From contig JBNKIW010000005.1 of NCBI GenBank assembly GCA_050290865.1, positions 62,001-126,000 of the forward strand: 64,000 bases of DNA, read 5' to 3'. Within the stretch, counting starts at the first letter, position 1. The number at the start of each line of letters is the position of its first letter. Source of the stretch: JARRLC01 sp050290865 (GTDB lineage: Bacteria; Pseudomonadota; Alphaproteobacteria; Rhizobiales; Rhodomicrobiaceae). Shown here one piece after another: positions 39,809 through 48,396 of the stretch. The notes below the pieces were generated by a model. That model saw only the letters and a list, made by a program, of their open reading frames with translations. It was not told where the DNA came from and searched no databases. The translations under genes were made by a program, and so were the position numbers.

Positions 39809-42496
39809 TCAGTGCCCGCCACCCTCCTTTTTCGTCACGCTCTCAGGACCGGCCCAGGAGCTCATTTCCGGGTGCATTTCGCGGTGCTTGTCGCCCACAT
39901 AGGTGTAGCGCATGGTCTCCTTGAAGGCCTCCACGTGCTTTTCCCAATAGCCGACGCTGTCGCCATACTTGTCGCCAGGCCCGGCCTTGCTCACCTTGAC
40001 GAGAGTGTCGTACCACCCCTGCGACCCGCCGATGGGGTCGGCCACCACGGGGATGATGTTGTTGGGATGGACGCCCTTGTCATCCCACCAGACGTTGTTC
40101 AGGTCCGGATCGTCATTCGCGCCCCAGGCGCCGCCTTTCTCGGTGCTGACTTTCTGCCGCGCACCGGAAGCGAGGCGCCCATAGGCCCAGTGGCCGCACG
40201 CCGTCGAGATCGCCACCACCTTCGGGTGAATGCCCTCGAACACGTAAGCCTTGGTGACGAGATAGCCGACCTTGCTCTCGATGCGCACCAGATCGCCGGT
40301 CTTCACGCCCAGTTTCTTGCCCGTCGCGGTGTTCATCCACACCGGGTTCGAATGCATGATTTCCGCCAGCCACTTCACGGCCGCGGTTCGCGACTGCTTG
40401 TGGATGTTGATCTTGTACGTGGTCAGGATCAGTTCGTCGTCTTTCATCTCCTTGTGCCAGGGGATCTGCTTGAAAGTGGGCATCGGGTTGAAGCCATACT
40501 CCGCCCATTCGTCGATCCGCACATTGATGAGGCGGTTGCCGGTCGGGAAGCCGGAGTAATTCCTGCCGTTGCGCTGCACGCCGATGGCCTTGCCGTTTTT
40601 GTGGATGATGCCCTTCTCGTCCACGATGGCGCCGGTCATGTCGTCAGCCGACAGCTCCTTTTTGTGCAGCCCGTATTCGGCCTGGATTTCCCGGCCGGTT
40701 TTGTCCACGATCCGGCCTGTCTTGGGGTCGAGCTTGCCATAGACCGGATAGACGCCGTGCTTCTTGAGGAAATCCAGACCACCGGCTTCCTTCAGGCCGG
40801 GCACGTTGTCGAAGTGATGGCGCATATAGTCTTCGCCATCCTTGAACTCCCAGTACTGCTTCATCCCCCGGCTGCCGTCCTTGTCCAGCGCATGGATGAT
40901 GTCGCGCAGGATGATGCGGTTCTCGCGCCCCTCGCCGAGCGGCTTGATCACCGGCTGGCGGATGCCGAGCCATGGCCAGAGCGAGTTTGGCATGGACTCC
41001 GGTTCCCACCGCTCAAGATACGGGCAGTCGGGAAGAATGATATCCGCCAGCGCCGTCTCTTCGCCCATGAACGGGCTCATCGACACGTAGAACGGGATCA
41101 GCTTTTCGTCGCGGAACAGGTGGCCCCACACGGAGTCCGACCCCGGATTGGTATAGACGGGATTGTCCTGATAGCTGAAATAGACGTTGATCTTCTGTTT
41201 GCCCTCGGCGATCCAGAACGGCACCAGATGGCTGACCTTGTGGCCCGCGAGCGGGTACTCGTCCGGATGCGCAAGGTAGGACGGTTTGGCTGGCTTCCCC
41301 GGTTGCGGTTCGGGCTGCGGCCAGCTCATGCCACGCGGCAGACAATATCCGCCACGCACCTCGATATTGCCTGTCAGGATCGACAGCATCATACAGGCCT
41401 TTTCGTTGTATGAGCCGTAGATGTGCTTGCAAGGTCCGCGATAGGTGTAGGTCGTCGCCGGTTTGGTATGTGCGAATTCACGGGCGATGCGCTCGATCGT
41501 TTCGACCGGCACACCGGAGAGCTTCGACGCCCATTCCGGGGTGTACTGCTTGTAGTGGTCCTTCAACTCCGCCACCGTGACATTGGTCCATGTCTCGATG
41601 AAGTTGCTGTCCTGGAGGTCTTCGCGCAGGATGACGTGGCTGAGTGCCAGCGCCACGGCGCCGTCCGTCCCGGGGAAGACGGGTATCCACTCATCCGACC
41701 GGCCCGCCGTGTTCGACAGGCGCACATCGAATGTCACCAGCTTGGCCTTGTTGTCGGCCATGCCTTCCGCCACGCGCTGCGAATACGGATTGTGGAAATA
41801 CGCCGCCTCCATGATGTTGGAGCCGAAATTGAGGATGTATTTCGTGTTGGCGAAATCCGGCGTCTCGATATCCGGCCCCCAGGTCGGTTCCATGCCGATC
41901 TTCTTCGACGACTCGCACACCGAGGTGTGGTTGAGAATGGTCGCCGAACCGAGCGTGTCCATGAAGCGGTGAATGGCGCCGCCGGAGCGATTACGCCCGT
42001 ATTTCAGCATGATCGTGTTGGGATCTTCCTTCAGCGCGGCATCGAGCTTCTGCGCAATCTCAGCAAGCGCTTCGTCCCAGGTGATGCGCTTCCACTTGCC
42101 CTCGCCGCGCTTGCCCACGCGCTTCAGCGGATAAAGGATGCGGTCCGGATCATAGGAGTACCACATGCCCGCATTGCCCTTGGCGCAGAGCCGCCCGCGC
42201 GTCGAGACGTGATCCGGGTTGCCCTCCAGCTTGACGACGCGGCCGTTCTCGACATAGGCGAGCGCGCCATCCTGGATATTGCAAACATGGCAGGTGATCG
42301 GGATCGCCTTGCGCTCGTTATTGGTGACCGGATCGAAATCCTTGCCGCCGGGCGCCGTTTCCATCGCCTTGAGCACGGTGGGTGCCGCCGCCGCTGCTGC
42401 GGTTGTCGCCGCGCTGACCTTGAGGAAGCCGCGCCGGGATAGCCCTGCCGCGACGCTTGTCTGATCGCGGCCAACGGGCAAATCTAACTTTGTCAT
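39809..42496 (-). CDS. Tat-exported molybdopterin oxidoreductase, catalytic subunit (DMSO reductase superfamily)
   Basis: 895 residues. The Tat motif SRRGFLK is at 20-26, then a hydrophobic Ala-rich stretch. The FeS motif is CHVCNIQDG (69-77) plus C104 in GRLCAKGNAG: C-x2-C-x3-D-x27-C, with Asp76 where relatives have the third Cys. Cys194 in NHTSVCESSKKIGMEPTWG is the probable Mo ligand, as in polysulfide/thiosulfate/arsenate-type enzymes. Later blocks (YTYRGPCKHIYGS; LADIILPDCPYLERWEPES; the C-terminal cofactor-binding NPVWMNTATGKKLGVKTGDLVRIES) are all intact. Partners: FeS subunit and NrfD subunit upstream, TorD chaperone downstream. A periplasmic enzyme passing electrons to or from the quinone pool is expected. 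Substrate not determined; Psr, Phs, Ttr, Arr and Arx enzymes are the relevant relatives. Confidence 0.85.
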   Translation of the reverse strand: MTKLDLPVGRDQTSVAAGLSRRGFLKVSAATTAAAAAAPTVLKAMETAPGGKDFDPVTNNERKAIPITCHVCNIQDGALAYVENGRVVKLEGNPDHVSTRGRLCAKGNAGMWYSYDPDRILYPLKRVGKRGEGKWKRITWDEALAEIAQKLDAALKEDPNTIMLKYGRNRSGGAIHRFMDTLGSATILNHTSVCESSKKIGMEPTWGPDIETPDFANTKYILNFGSNIMEAAYFHNPYSQRVAEGMADNKAKLVTFDVRLSNTAGRSDEWIPVFPGTDGAVALALSHVILREDLQDSNFIETWTNVTVAELKDHYKQYTPEWASKLSGVPVETIERIAREFAHTKPATTYTYRGPCKHIYGSYNEKACMMLSILTGNIEVRGGYCLPRGMSWPQPEPQPGKPAKPSYLAHPDEYPLAGHKVSHLVPFWIAEGKQKINVYFSYQDNPVYTNPGSDSVWGHLFRDEKLIPFYVSMSPFMGEETALADIILPDCPYLERWEPESMPNSLWPWLGIRQPVIKPLGEGRENRIILRDIIHALDKDGSRGMKQYWEFKDGEDYMRHHFDNVPGLKEAGGLDFLKKHGVYPVYGKLDPKTGRIVDKTGREIQAEYGLHKKELSADDMTGAIVDEKGIIHKNGKAIGVQRNGRNYSGFPTGNRLINVRIDEWAEYGFNPMPTFKQIPWHKEMKDDELILTTYKINIHKQSRTAAVKWLAEIMHSNPVWMNTATGKKLGVKTGDLVRIESKVGYLVTKAYVFEGIHPKVVAISTACGHWAYGRLASGARQKVSTEKGGAWGANDDPDLNNVWWDDKGVHPNNIIPVVADPIGGSQGWYDTLVKVSKAGPGDKYGDSVGYWEKHVEAFKETMRYTYVGDKHREMHPEMSSWAGPESVTKKEGGGH

Positions 42497-42509
42497 GATG
42501 CGCTCTCCC

Positions 42510-43364
42510 TTAGAAATAGGTCTGCACGATCTGGCCGCCGATGAGGATCGAATAGCGGAGCGCCATTCCCCCCACGAGCAGCAACAGCGACGCCACCATC
42601 ATGCCGCCACCGCTGCGCCCCGCGGGCACGAGCAGCAGGACGATGGGCACCGCGAGGCCGAGCGCGATCCCGAGGCCGAGGAAGATGGCTCCGAGCTGGC
42701 CCGTGGTCAGCAGCATGAAGGTGAGTTCCTGGCCCACGCCGCCATATGCCGTCGTTCCCAGGAGCGAGATGAGCATCACCGCCGTCGCACCGCCGGACCA
42801 CAGCATGATGGCCCTGAGCCAGCCGAGGAGGCGTTCATCACCTTTGGCGAGGAAGGTGGCGACCGCCGCGCCCGACACCAGCGACATGGCCACGAACAAC
42901 ACCGGCATTAGCGGCGTGTTCCAGACCGGACGGTTTTGATGAACGGTCAGGTCGAAGCCGGTATAGACCGGCAGGCCGAGCGCGAGGAGCGAGCCGACTA
43001 CGCCGATGGTTTTCCCGATCGGACTTTCGGCCGCCACTGCCAGGAAATAGAGAACCGAAACCAGTCCGAAAGAGACGAGGTTCAATCCGCCCCAGGCCAG
43101 CGGCGAGGAGAAGTTCAGATAAGCGGGGTTCAAGATGTTGACGAACCGCATCGGCTGGGAGAGATCGCCGATGAGCAACAGCCCCCCGATCACCAGCAGC
43201 ACGAAGGAGACGACGAACGCCCGCCCGCGTATGGGTAGAAATGCCTGGCTGAACCAGGACAGGGTGGAGAAAAAGAACAGCGCCGCCGAAATGCCGATCA
43301 CGAAGAAGTAGATCGAGTAAGCCGACGACCAGGGGATATGGTGAAAGATGTTGTAGTCGCCCAT
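42510..43364 (-). CDS. NrfD/PsrC-family membrane subunit (quinone-interacting)
   Basis: About 284 residues with eight or so membrane segments, for example SAYSIYFFVIGISAALFFFSTL, AFVVSFVLLVIGGLLLIGDL, LAWGGLNLVSFGLVSVLYFLAV and the final MMVASLLLLVGGMALRYSILIGGQ. The motif IGDLSQPMRFVNILNPAYLNFSSPLAWGG is the NrfD/PsrC quinol-site region. The family exchanges electrons between the quinone pool and the FeS subunit. The ATG at 43364 follows AAGGAGG and lies 10 bases after the stop of the FeS gene. The catalytic subunit gene follows 13 bases downstream. Confidence 0.9.
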   Translation of the reverse strand: MGDYNIFHHIPWSSAYSIYFFVIGISAALFFFSTLSWFSQAFLPIRGRAFVVSFVLLVIGGLLLIGDLSQPMRFVNILNPAYLNFSSPLAWGGLNLVSFGLVSVLYFLAVAAESPIGKTIGVVGSLLALGLPVYTGFDLTVHQNRPVWNTPLMPVLFVAMSLVSGAAVATFLAKGDERLLGWLRAIMLWSGGATAVMLISLLGTTAYGGVGQELTFMLLTTGQLGAIFLGLGIALGLAVPIVLLLVPAGRSGGGMMVASLLLLVGGMALRYSILIGGQIVQTYF

Positions 43365-43374
43365 GGCGGCCTCC

Positions 43375-44076
43375 TTAACCGGCTTGCGTGAAGCTCTCGC
43401 GGTCTTCTTCGAGCACCTCGGGGGTGTCGTAGACCGCGCGGCCGTGTTCGGTGAGATTTCGGTCGGCACCGATGTAGAACACGTTCGGCTTGGTGCCTTC
43501 CTCGGGACGCAGAACTTGTGTGGGCAGTGTCGCCACGAGCTGTGCGACCTCGCTTTCCGGGTCGTTGAGATCGCCGAAAATGCGGGCGCGACCGATGCAG
43601 GTCTGCACGCAGGCGGGGGCAAGCCCCTTCGTTACCCGGTGGTAACAGAAGGTGCATTTGTCCACGACGTTGGTGATCTCGGTGTAGCTGCGGCTGGCAG
43701 GCAGCATAAAGCGGGCGTTGTATGGACAGGATGCCATGCAGGCCTTGCAGCCGATGCAGCGCTCGTAACGCTGGAGGACGAAGCCGCCGTCTTCTTCCTT
43801 GTAGGTCGCGCCGACCGGGCATGCGCGCACGCAGGGCGGATCATCGCAGTGGTTACATAGCCTTGGCAGGAAGTGCTTTTTTACTTTGGGGTAGGTGCCT
43901 GTAACCCTGTAAGGAACCCAGGTGCGGAACACGCCCAGCGGCACGTCGAATTCCGCCTTGCAGGCCACCATGCAGGCGTCGCAGCCGATGCAGCGGCGCA
44001 AATCGATCACCATGGCAAAGCGTTTCTTGTCGGGCACGCCACGGGTCTCGATGGAAGATGTCAGCTTTTCAGTCAT
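43375..44076 (-). CDS. Four-cluster FeS electron-transfer subunit (PsrB/TtrB type)
   Basis: A 233-residue protein with four complete 4Fe-4S motifs: CIGCDACMVACKAE, CNHCDDPPCVRACP, CIGCKACMASCPYNAR and CTFCYHRVTKGLAPACVQTC. The order and the NARFML/ASCPYNA region are those of the DMSO-reductase-family beta subunits (PsrB, TtrB, PhsB, ArxB). No signal peptide, so it would travel with the Tat-carrying catalytic subunit. First gene of the operon, 75 bases or so downstream of the start point expected from the sigma-54 promoter at 44163-44178. Electrons pass between the catalytic subunit and the NrfD protein through it. Confidence 0.93.
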   Translation of the reverse strand: MTEKLTSSIETRGVPDKKRFAMVIDLRRCIGCDACMVACKAEFDVPLGVFRTWVPYRVTGTYPKVKKHFLPRLCNHCDDPPCVRACPVGATYKEEDGGFVLQRYERCIGCKACMASCPYNARFMLPASRSYTEITNVVDKCTFCYHRVTKGLAPACVQTCIGRARIFGDLNDPESEVAQLVATLPTQVLRPEEGTKPNVFYIGADRNLTEHGRAVYDTPEVLEEDRESFTQAG

Positions 44077-44162
44077 GGGAACGTCGCCTCCCTGGCGCGC
44101 CGGTCGCGCGCCGTAACGTTTTTTTGGTGCCGCGGCATCTTGCGGCCGGGCAGCAGTTACCT

Positions 44163-44178
44163 CGCAAGGAATGTGCCA
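44163..44178 (-). promoter_or_regulatory. Sigma-54 (-24/-12) promoter of the molybdoenzyme operon
   Basis: On the minus strand, TGGCACATTCCTTGCG carries the invariant GG and GC exactly 10 bases apart and matches the consensus TGGCAC-N5-TTGC completely. It lies 87 bases before the first ATG of the enzyme operon. The island encodes its own sigma-54-type response regulator (46703), which fits this promoter. Confidence 0.8.
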
Positions 44179-44243
44179 AGTTCCGAGAAGCGTTTATTTC
44201 CAATCCCCGCGGCAGCTTCGGACATCGGCAAGCAAAGCGCCTT

Positions 44244-44303
44244 ATTACCGTTTGGTAACAATCCTGTTCGCGGAAATACCGGTGCACGTAACGGGATGGT
44301 AAC
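44244..44303. promoter_or_regulatory. GTTACC-type repeats, candidate activator-binding sites
   Basis: ATTACCGTTTGGTAAC (44244-44259) is an inverted repeat with one mismatch. GTAAC at 44288-44292 and 44299-44303 is a direct repeat spaced 11 bases. They lie roughly 65-140 bases upstream of the sigma-54 promoter, where NtrC-type activators bind. A further lone GTTACC is at 44156-44161. Binding by the regulator at 46703 is inference. Confidence 0.45.
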
Positions 44304-44398
44304 GCGCGGGTTTGCGGCGCGGCATTTGATAGAAATCAATCGTCGTACCGCCGCTCCGAAGTTATACTGCCAGGAAAAACACAATCTGGAGGAAGCGC

Positions 44399-45247
44399 AT
44401 GCGGAGCTTGATCAAGGCTGCGGCGGTGTGCTGCTGGGCGCTTTGCGGCGCAAGCCTGGCGATGGCCGGGCCTGCGACGTTGCGCATCGGCCTGACACCC
44501 GTCTTTCTCGACGACCAGACGGCATTTGTGAATGCCTGGCGGGACTATCTGGCGGCCAAGCTGGACCGTCCTGTGCAGTTCGTGCAGCGCGCCAATTACC
44601 GCGAGATCACCGATCTTCTGCGTAGCGGCAAGCTTGAATTCGCCTGGATCTGCGGCTTCCCCTATGTCCGTAACAAGGACGCGGTGACGTTGCTGGCTGT
44701 GCCTGTCTATGAGGGCAGGACCACGTACCGCTCCTATCTCATCGTGCCCGCGAGCGATCAGAAGACGGCCTCGATCGCGGATCTGCGCGGGAAGGTGTTT
44801 GCATTCTCCGACCGCGACTCCAATTCGGGCTATCTCGTGCCAGTTCATGAGCTTGCCGGTCTGCATCAGACACCGGGCCGGTTCTTTACCAAGACCTTCT
44901 TCACGTGGTCGCACCGGAACGTGGTGCAAGCGGTGGCGGATGGCCTCGCCCAGGGCGGAGCCGTGGACAGCTATGTCTGGGATATGCTCGCGCAGAAATA
45001 TCCGGCGCTGACCGGAGGGACACGCATCGTCCGCGCTTCCCGCGAACACGGCTTCCCGCCCTTCGTCGCTGCCCGTTCCGTGCCGCCTCAGGAAATACAG
45101 CGCATGCGTGACACGCTCATCGCCATGCGCATGGATGGGGATGGCGCGCGGCTGCTCGGCCAGCTCCGGCTCGACGGTTTCGTAGCGGGCGAGGAGCGCA
45201 TGTTCGACAGCATCGCGGCAATGATGCGCGAGATGCCGGAGAACTGA
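44399..45247 (+). CDS. PhnD-like periplasmic binding protein, likely sensor of the molybdoenzyme island
   Basis: A 282-residue exported protein: signal peptide ending ASLAMAG, then TLRIGLTPVFLDDQTAFVNAWRDYLAAKL, ITDLLRSGKLEFAWICGFPYV, SIADLRGKVFAFSDRDSNSGYLVP and GGAVDSYVWDML, the plan of phosphate/phosphonate-type (PhnD) binding proteins. No ABC transporter is nearby; the kinase and regulator genes follow with one base and a four-base overlap, so this is a sensor and not an uptake protein. AioX and ArxX (arsenite) and the sensor part of TtrS (tetrathionate) have this fold and context. The mature protein has one Cys (Cys85, in the strand lining the cleft). GGAGGAAG precedes the ATG. Confidence 0.8.
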   Translation: MRSLIKAAAVCCWALCGASLAMAGPATLRIGLTPVFLDDQTAFVNAWRDYLAAKLDRPVQFVQRANYREITDLLRSGKLEFAWICGFPYVRNKDAVTLLAVPVYEGRTTYRSYLIVPASDQKTASIADLRGKVFAFSDRDSNSGYLVPVHELAGLHQTPGRFFTKTFFTWSHRNVVQAVADGLAQGGAVDSYVWDMLAQKYPALTGGTRIVRASREHGFPPFVAARSVPPQEIQRMRDTLIAMRMDGDGARLLGQLRLDGFVAGEERMFDSIAAMMREMPEN

Positions 45248-45248
45248 G

Positions 45249-46706
45249 ATGGTGTTCCGCAACCTCAGCTTCAGCTACAAGATCCCGCTCCGCGCGAGCA
45301 TCCTGATCGCGTTCACGGCCGCGGTGGTGACGGCCGCGATCATGTATCGCGTCTATGAACATCTGAAAGAAGACGTACTCGCCAATTCGGAAAGCCTGGG
45401 CCGCGTGCTCGCCCATCCCCTGACGGCGGCGATCCTGCATGACGACGTGTGGGGCGCCTACGAGATCATCAATTCGCCGTTCCGCACCACCGCCGGCGGC
45501 GGCACCAGCGGCAGCAGACCGCAGATCATCATGGTGCTGGACCAGCAGCACAAGGTCTACGTTTCCACGCAGCCGAAGCAGTACCCCATGCTCTCGGACC
45601 TCGCGGAGGACGATCCGGAACTCGCGCCTTTGAAAAAAGCCGTTGCGGGCACTCTCCCCCGCCAGGCTAAGGTCATCGACCTCGCCGGAACCAACCGCTT
45701 TTACATCGTCACGCCCATCGTATCGGACGACGTGACACTGGCGACGCTGGCAATGGGCTATTCCAAGTCGGTGTTCCTGCCCCGTTTTTTCGATATGGCC
45801 CGCAGCGCCGTGATCATAACGCTGTTGGCCCTTGCGGCGCTTCTGCCGGTCACGTGGTACTGGGCATGGCGCATGGCGATCCCGCTGATGCGGCTTGCGG
45901 AATGCATGGGACGCGTCGGCACGACGCTGCCGGACGTCGCGGAATGCAAACTCTACGTGTCGCGCGACGAAATCGGCCAGGTCGGCGCAGCCTTCGGGCG
46001 CATGCTCGATGAGCTCAAGAACAAGGAGGCGCTGGAGGCGCAGGTCCTGCATTCCGAACGGCTGGCCGCGGTCGGACGCCTTGCGGCGGGCATCGCGCAT
46101 GAGATCAACAACCCCCTCGGCGGCATGCTCAACGCCATCACCACATACAGAAAGCACGGGAGTAACGATCCTCAGACCGCCAAAACGCTGTCCCTGATCG
46201 AGCGCGGCCTCATACAGATCAAGGACATCATCGCTGCCCTGCTCGTCGAAGCGCGCCTGCAAAGCCACCCGCTCACCGCTCAGGATATCGAGGACACCCG
46301 CACCCTCGTCCTCTCCGACGTGCACAAGAAGTCGGCCCGGTTTGAATGGGAGAACGACATCCTGGAAACGCTGCCGCTACCATCGACGCTGGTGCGCCAG
46401 ATCCTCATCAACCTCCTGCTCAACGCCATCGCCGCTGTCGAGGTCCAGGGCCGCGTGCGCTGCCACATCTATCGCAACAGCGCCAGCATGATTGTGCGCG
46501 TGGAGAACGGTGGCCAGCATATCCCGCCGGAACGCATGGCCTATCTGTTCGAGCCGTTCTCATCCGGACATGAGGGTGGCCACGGCCTCGGCCTGTGGGT
46601 GATCTATCAGATCACGCAGCAGATGAAGGGAGAAATCATGGTGCAAAGCCAACCCGGACAGACCTGTTTCGTCGTCACTCTCCCTATCAAGGAGCAAATG
46701 TCATGA
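45249..46706 (+). CDS. Sensor histidine kinase
   Basis: 485 residues: a membrane segment at about 16-34, a periplasmic domain of about 145 residues, a second membrane segment at about 185-205, a HAMP-like linker, then the phosphoacceptor helix AAGIAHEINNPLGG with His284, and a catalytic domain with LINLLLNAIAAV (N box) and HGLGLWVIYQI (G2 box). This NtrB-like catalytic core pairs with sigma-54-type regulators. It starts immediately after the PhnD-like sensor gene, so the sensor probably signals through the periplasmic domain. The stop overlaps the regulator start (ATGA). Confidence 0.92.
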   Translation: MVFRNLSFSYKIPLRASILIAFTAAVVTAAIMYRVYEHLKEDVLANSESLGRVLAHPLTAAILHDDVWGAYEIINSPFRTTAGGGTSGSRPQIIMVLDQQHKVYVSTQPKQYPMLSDLAEDDPELAPLKKAVAGTLPRQAKVIDLAGTNRFYIVTPIVSDDVTLATLAMGYSKSVFLPRFFDMARSAVIITLLALAALLPVTWYWAWRMAIPLMRLAECMGRVGTTLPDVAECKLYVSRDEIGQVGAAFGRMLDELKNKEALEAQVLHSERLAAVGRLAAGIAHEINNPLGGMLNAITTYRKHGSNDPQTAKTLSLIERGLIQIKDIIAALLVEARLQSHPLTAQDIEDTRTLVLSDVHKKSARFEWENDILETLPLPSTLVRQILINLLLNAIAAVEVQGRVRCHIYRNSASMIVRVENGGQHIPPERMAYLFEPFSSGHEGGHGLGLWVIYQITQQMKGEIMVQSQPGQTCFVVTLPIKEQMS

Positions 46707-48043
46707 CCCCGGCGGCACCCCGCCTCTGCCTCGTGGAAGACGATGAAATCATGGGCGAGTCGTTGTGCGACTGTTTCCAGCTCGAAGGCTTCACCTGCGA
46801 CTGGCATAAGACCGCCGGGGCTGCGCTCGCCAGCATGGGCAAGCGCAGTTACGCGGCCGTCATCAGCGATATCCGTCTGCCGGACTTGCCTGGCGACGAG
46901 ATGTTCACACGGCTCCTGGCCACCCATTCCGCGCTGCCGCCGTTCATCTTCATCACCGGCTTCGGCACCATCGACACCGCTGTCCGGCTTCTGAAACAGG
47001 GCGCGGCGGACTTCATCACCAAACCGTTCGATCTCGATGCGCTGATGGAGAAGATCCGTGCGCAGGCGGCTATCGCTCAGCCATCCGCGGACGAGACGCC
47101 GCGCGGGCTTGGTGCGTCGCCGGCGATGCGCAAAATCGCCGGGATGCTGCCGCGACTCGCCACGCATGCGAACTCGATCTTGATCACGGGCGAGTCGGGC
47201 GTAGGCAAAGAAAAGGTGGCGCTGGAATTGCACCGGAGTACTCCCAGCGGGGAAAGCGACCCGTTCGTAGCGGTCAATTGCGGCGCACTCACGGAGAGCC
47301 TCCTGGAAGCCGAACTGTTCGGCCATGAGAAAGGTGCCTTTACCGGAGCCACCCGCAGCCGCAAAGGTGTGTTCGAGCAGGCGAGCGGCGGGACACTCTT
47401 TCTCGATGAAATCGGTGAGATGTCGCTCGGCATGCAGGTGAAACTCCTGCGTGTCATCCAGGATCGCGCCATCGTTCGCGTTGGCGGCGAGACGGCCATC
47501 CCCGTGCATTTGCGGCTCATCTTCGCCACGCATCGCGATCTGAAGGAGATGGTCGCGAGTGGCGCGTTCCGCGCCGACCTCTTCTACCGGATCAATGTGA
47601 TCCGGCTCAAGATCCCGCCCTTACGCGAACGCCGGGAAGACATTCTCTGGCTGGCAGATCTGTTTCTGGACCAATATGCCGCCCAGCACGGCGCCAAACG
47701 CCCGGTGCTCAACCCCGCCGCCGAACTGGCGCTCATCGGTTATCCATGGCCGGGCAACGTCCGCGAGTTGAAACATGCCATCGAGCGCGCCTGCATCCTC
47801 ACTCCCGAAAGCGTCCTTGGCCCGGAGACGCTGTTCGAGGAAGCGCTGCTGGCACCGACCCTTGCGCCGCTGGAAGGCGATCTCAGCCAGTACCTGCAAG
47901 CCTGCGAGCGCCGCTACATCGCCAACGCGCTCGATGCCCAGGGCTGGCACATGGGCAACACGGCGCTTGTCCTCGGCATTAGCCGGAAGAACCTGTGGGA
48001 GAAGATGAAGAAGCTGGGAATCCAGGCGGACATGCGCGAGTAA
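46703..48043 (+). CDS. Sigma-54-dependent response regulator (NtrC type)
   Basis: About 446 residues. Receiver domain with LVEDDEIMGES and phosphoacceptor Asp56 in SDIRLPDLPG; AAA+ domain with Walker A GESGVGKE, the sigma-54-contacting loop HEKGAFTGATRS, Walker B GGTLFLDEIGEM and the arginine-finger region; and a Fis-type helix-turn-helix at the end (ANALDAQGWHMGNTALVLGISRKNLWEKMKKLGI). All parts needed to activate sigma-54 polymerase are present. The ATG at 46703 overlaps the kinase stop by four bases. Expected target: the promoter at 44163-44178 of the divergent enzyme operon. Confidence 0.95.
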   Translation: MTPAAPRLCLVEDDEIMGESLCDCFQLEGFTCDWHKTAGAALASMGKRSYAAVISDIRLPDLPGDEMFTRLLATHSALPPFIFITGFGTIDTAVRLLKQGAADFITKPFDLDALMEKIRAQAAIAQPSADETPRGLGASPAMRKIAGMLPRLATHANSILITGESGVGKEKVALELHRSTPSGESDPFVAVNCGALTESLLEAELFGHEKGAFTGATRSRKGVFEQASGGTLFLDEIGEMSLGMQVKLLRVIQDRAIVRVGGETAIPVHLRLIFATHRDLKEMVASGAFRADLFYRINVIRLKIPPLRERREDILWLADLFLDQYAAQHGAKRPVLNPAAELALIGYPWPGNVRELKHAIERACILTPESVLGPETLFEEALLAPTLAPLEGDLSQYLQACERRYIANALDAQGWHMGNTALVLGISRKNLWEKMKKLGIQADMRE

Positions 48044-48148
48044 AGCAGGGCGTGGCACGAGTAGATCGGCTTGCTGTGCCAACGCTCGCTACACCTTCCG
48101 AGGTTTCTGTGCGGACGATATGCCTTCAGACGGCCGGTGTGTCCAGGT

Positions 48149-48385
48149 TCATTCCTTCAACCATTTCGCCACGTCATCGGGCCGGGGCAGGCCGCCCGCA
48201 TGCACGACCTTGCCGTCGATGACGATGCCCGGCGTCGAGGCGATGCCGTAGCCCGCGATGGCCGCGTAATCCGTCACCTTCTCGATCGTCACGGCGATGC
48301 CCGCCTTTTCGGCTTCGGCTTTCACCATGTCGGCCGTGGCGTTGCAGCGTGCGCAACCAGGACCGAGGACTTTGATTTCCTTCAT
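48149..48385 (-). CDS. Small thioredoxin-family redox protein
   Basis: A 78-residue protein with a thioredoxin fold: KEIKVLGPGCARCNATADMVKAEAEKAGI, redox motif C-A-R-C, then the cis-Pro region IASTPGIVIDGKVV and LPRPDDVAKWL. It belongs to the thioredoxin_3/redox-active disulfide protein 2 group that commonly accompanies ArsR-regulated ArsP-like permeases. Third gene of a three-gene unit (ArsR, permease, thioredoxin) on the minus strand, 11 bases after the permease stop. May reduce the permease or its substrate. Confidence 0.88.
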   Translation of the reverse strand: MKEIKVLGPGCARCNATADMVKAEAEKAGIAVTIEKVTDYAAIAGYGIASTPGIVIDGKVVHAGGLPRPDDVAKWLKE

Positions 48386-48396
48386 TTTGAACTCCG

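Noticed and set aside
39788..41413. A 541-codon plus-strand frame opposite the molybdoenzyme catalytic gene
   Set aside because: Shadow of the catalytic subunit; no domain, no start signal, and composition typical of antisense frames.
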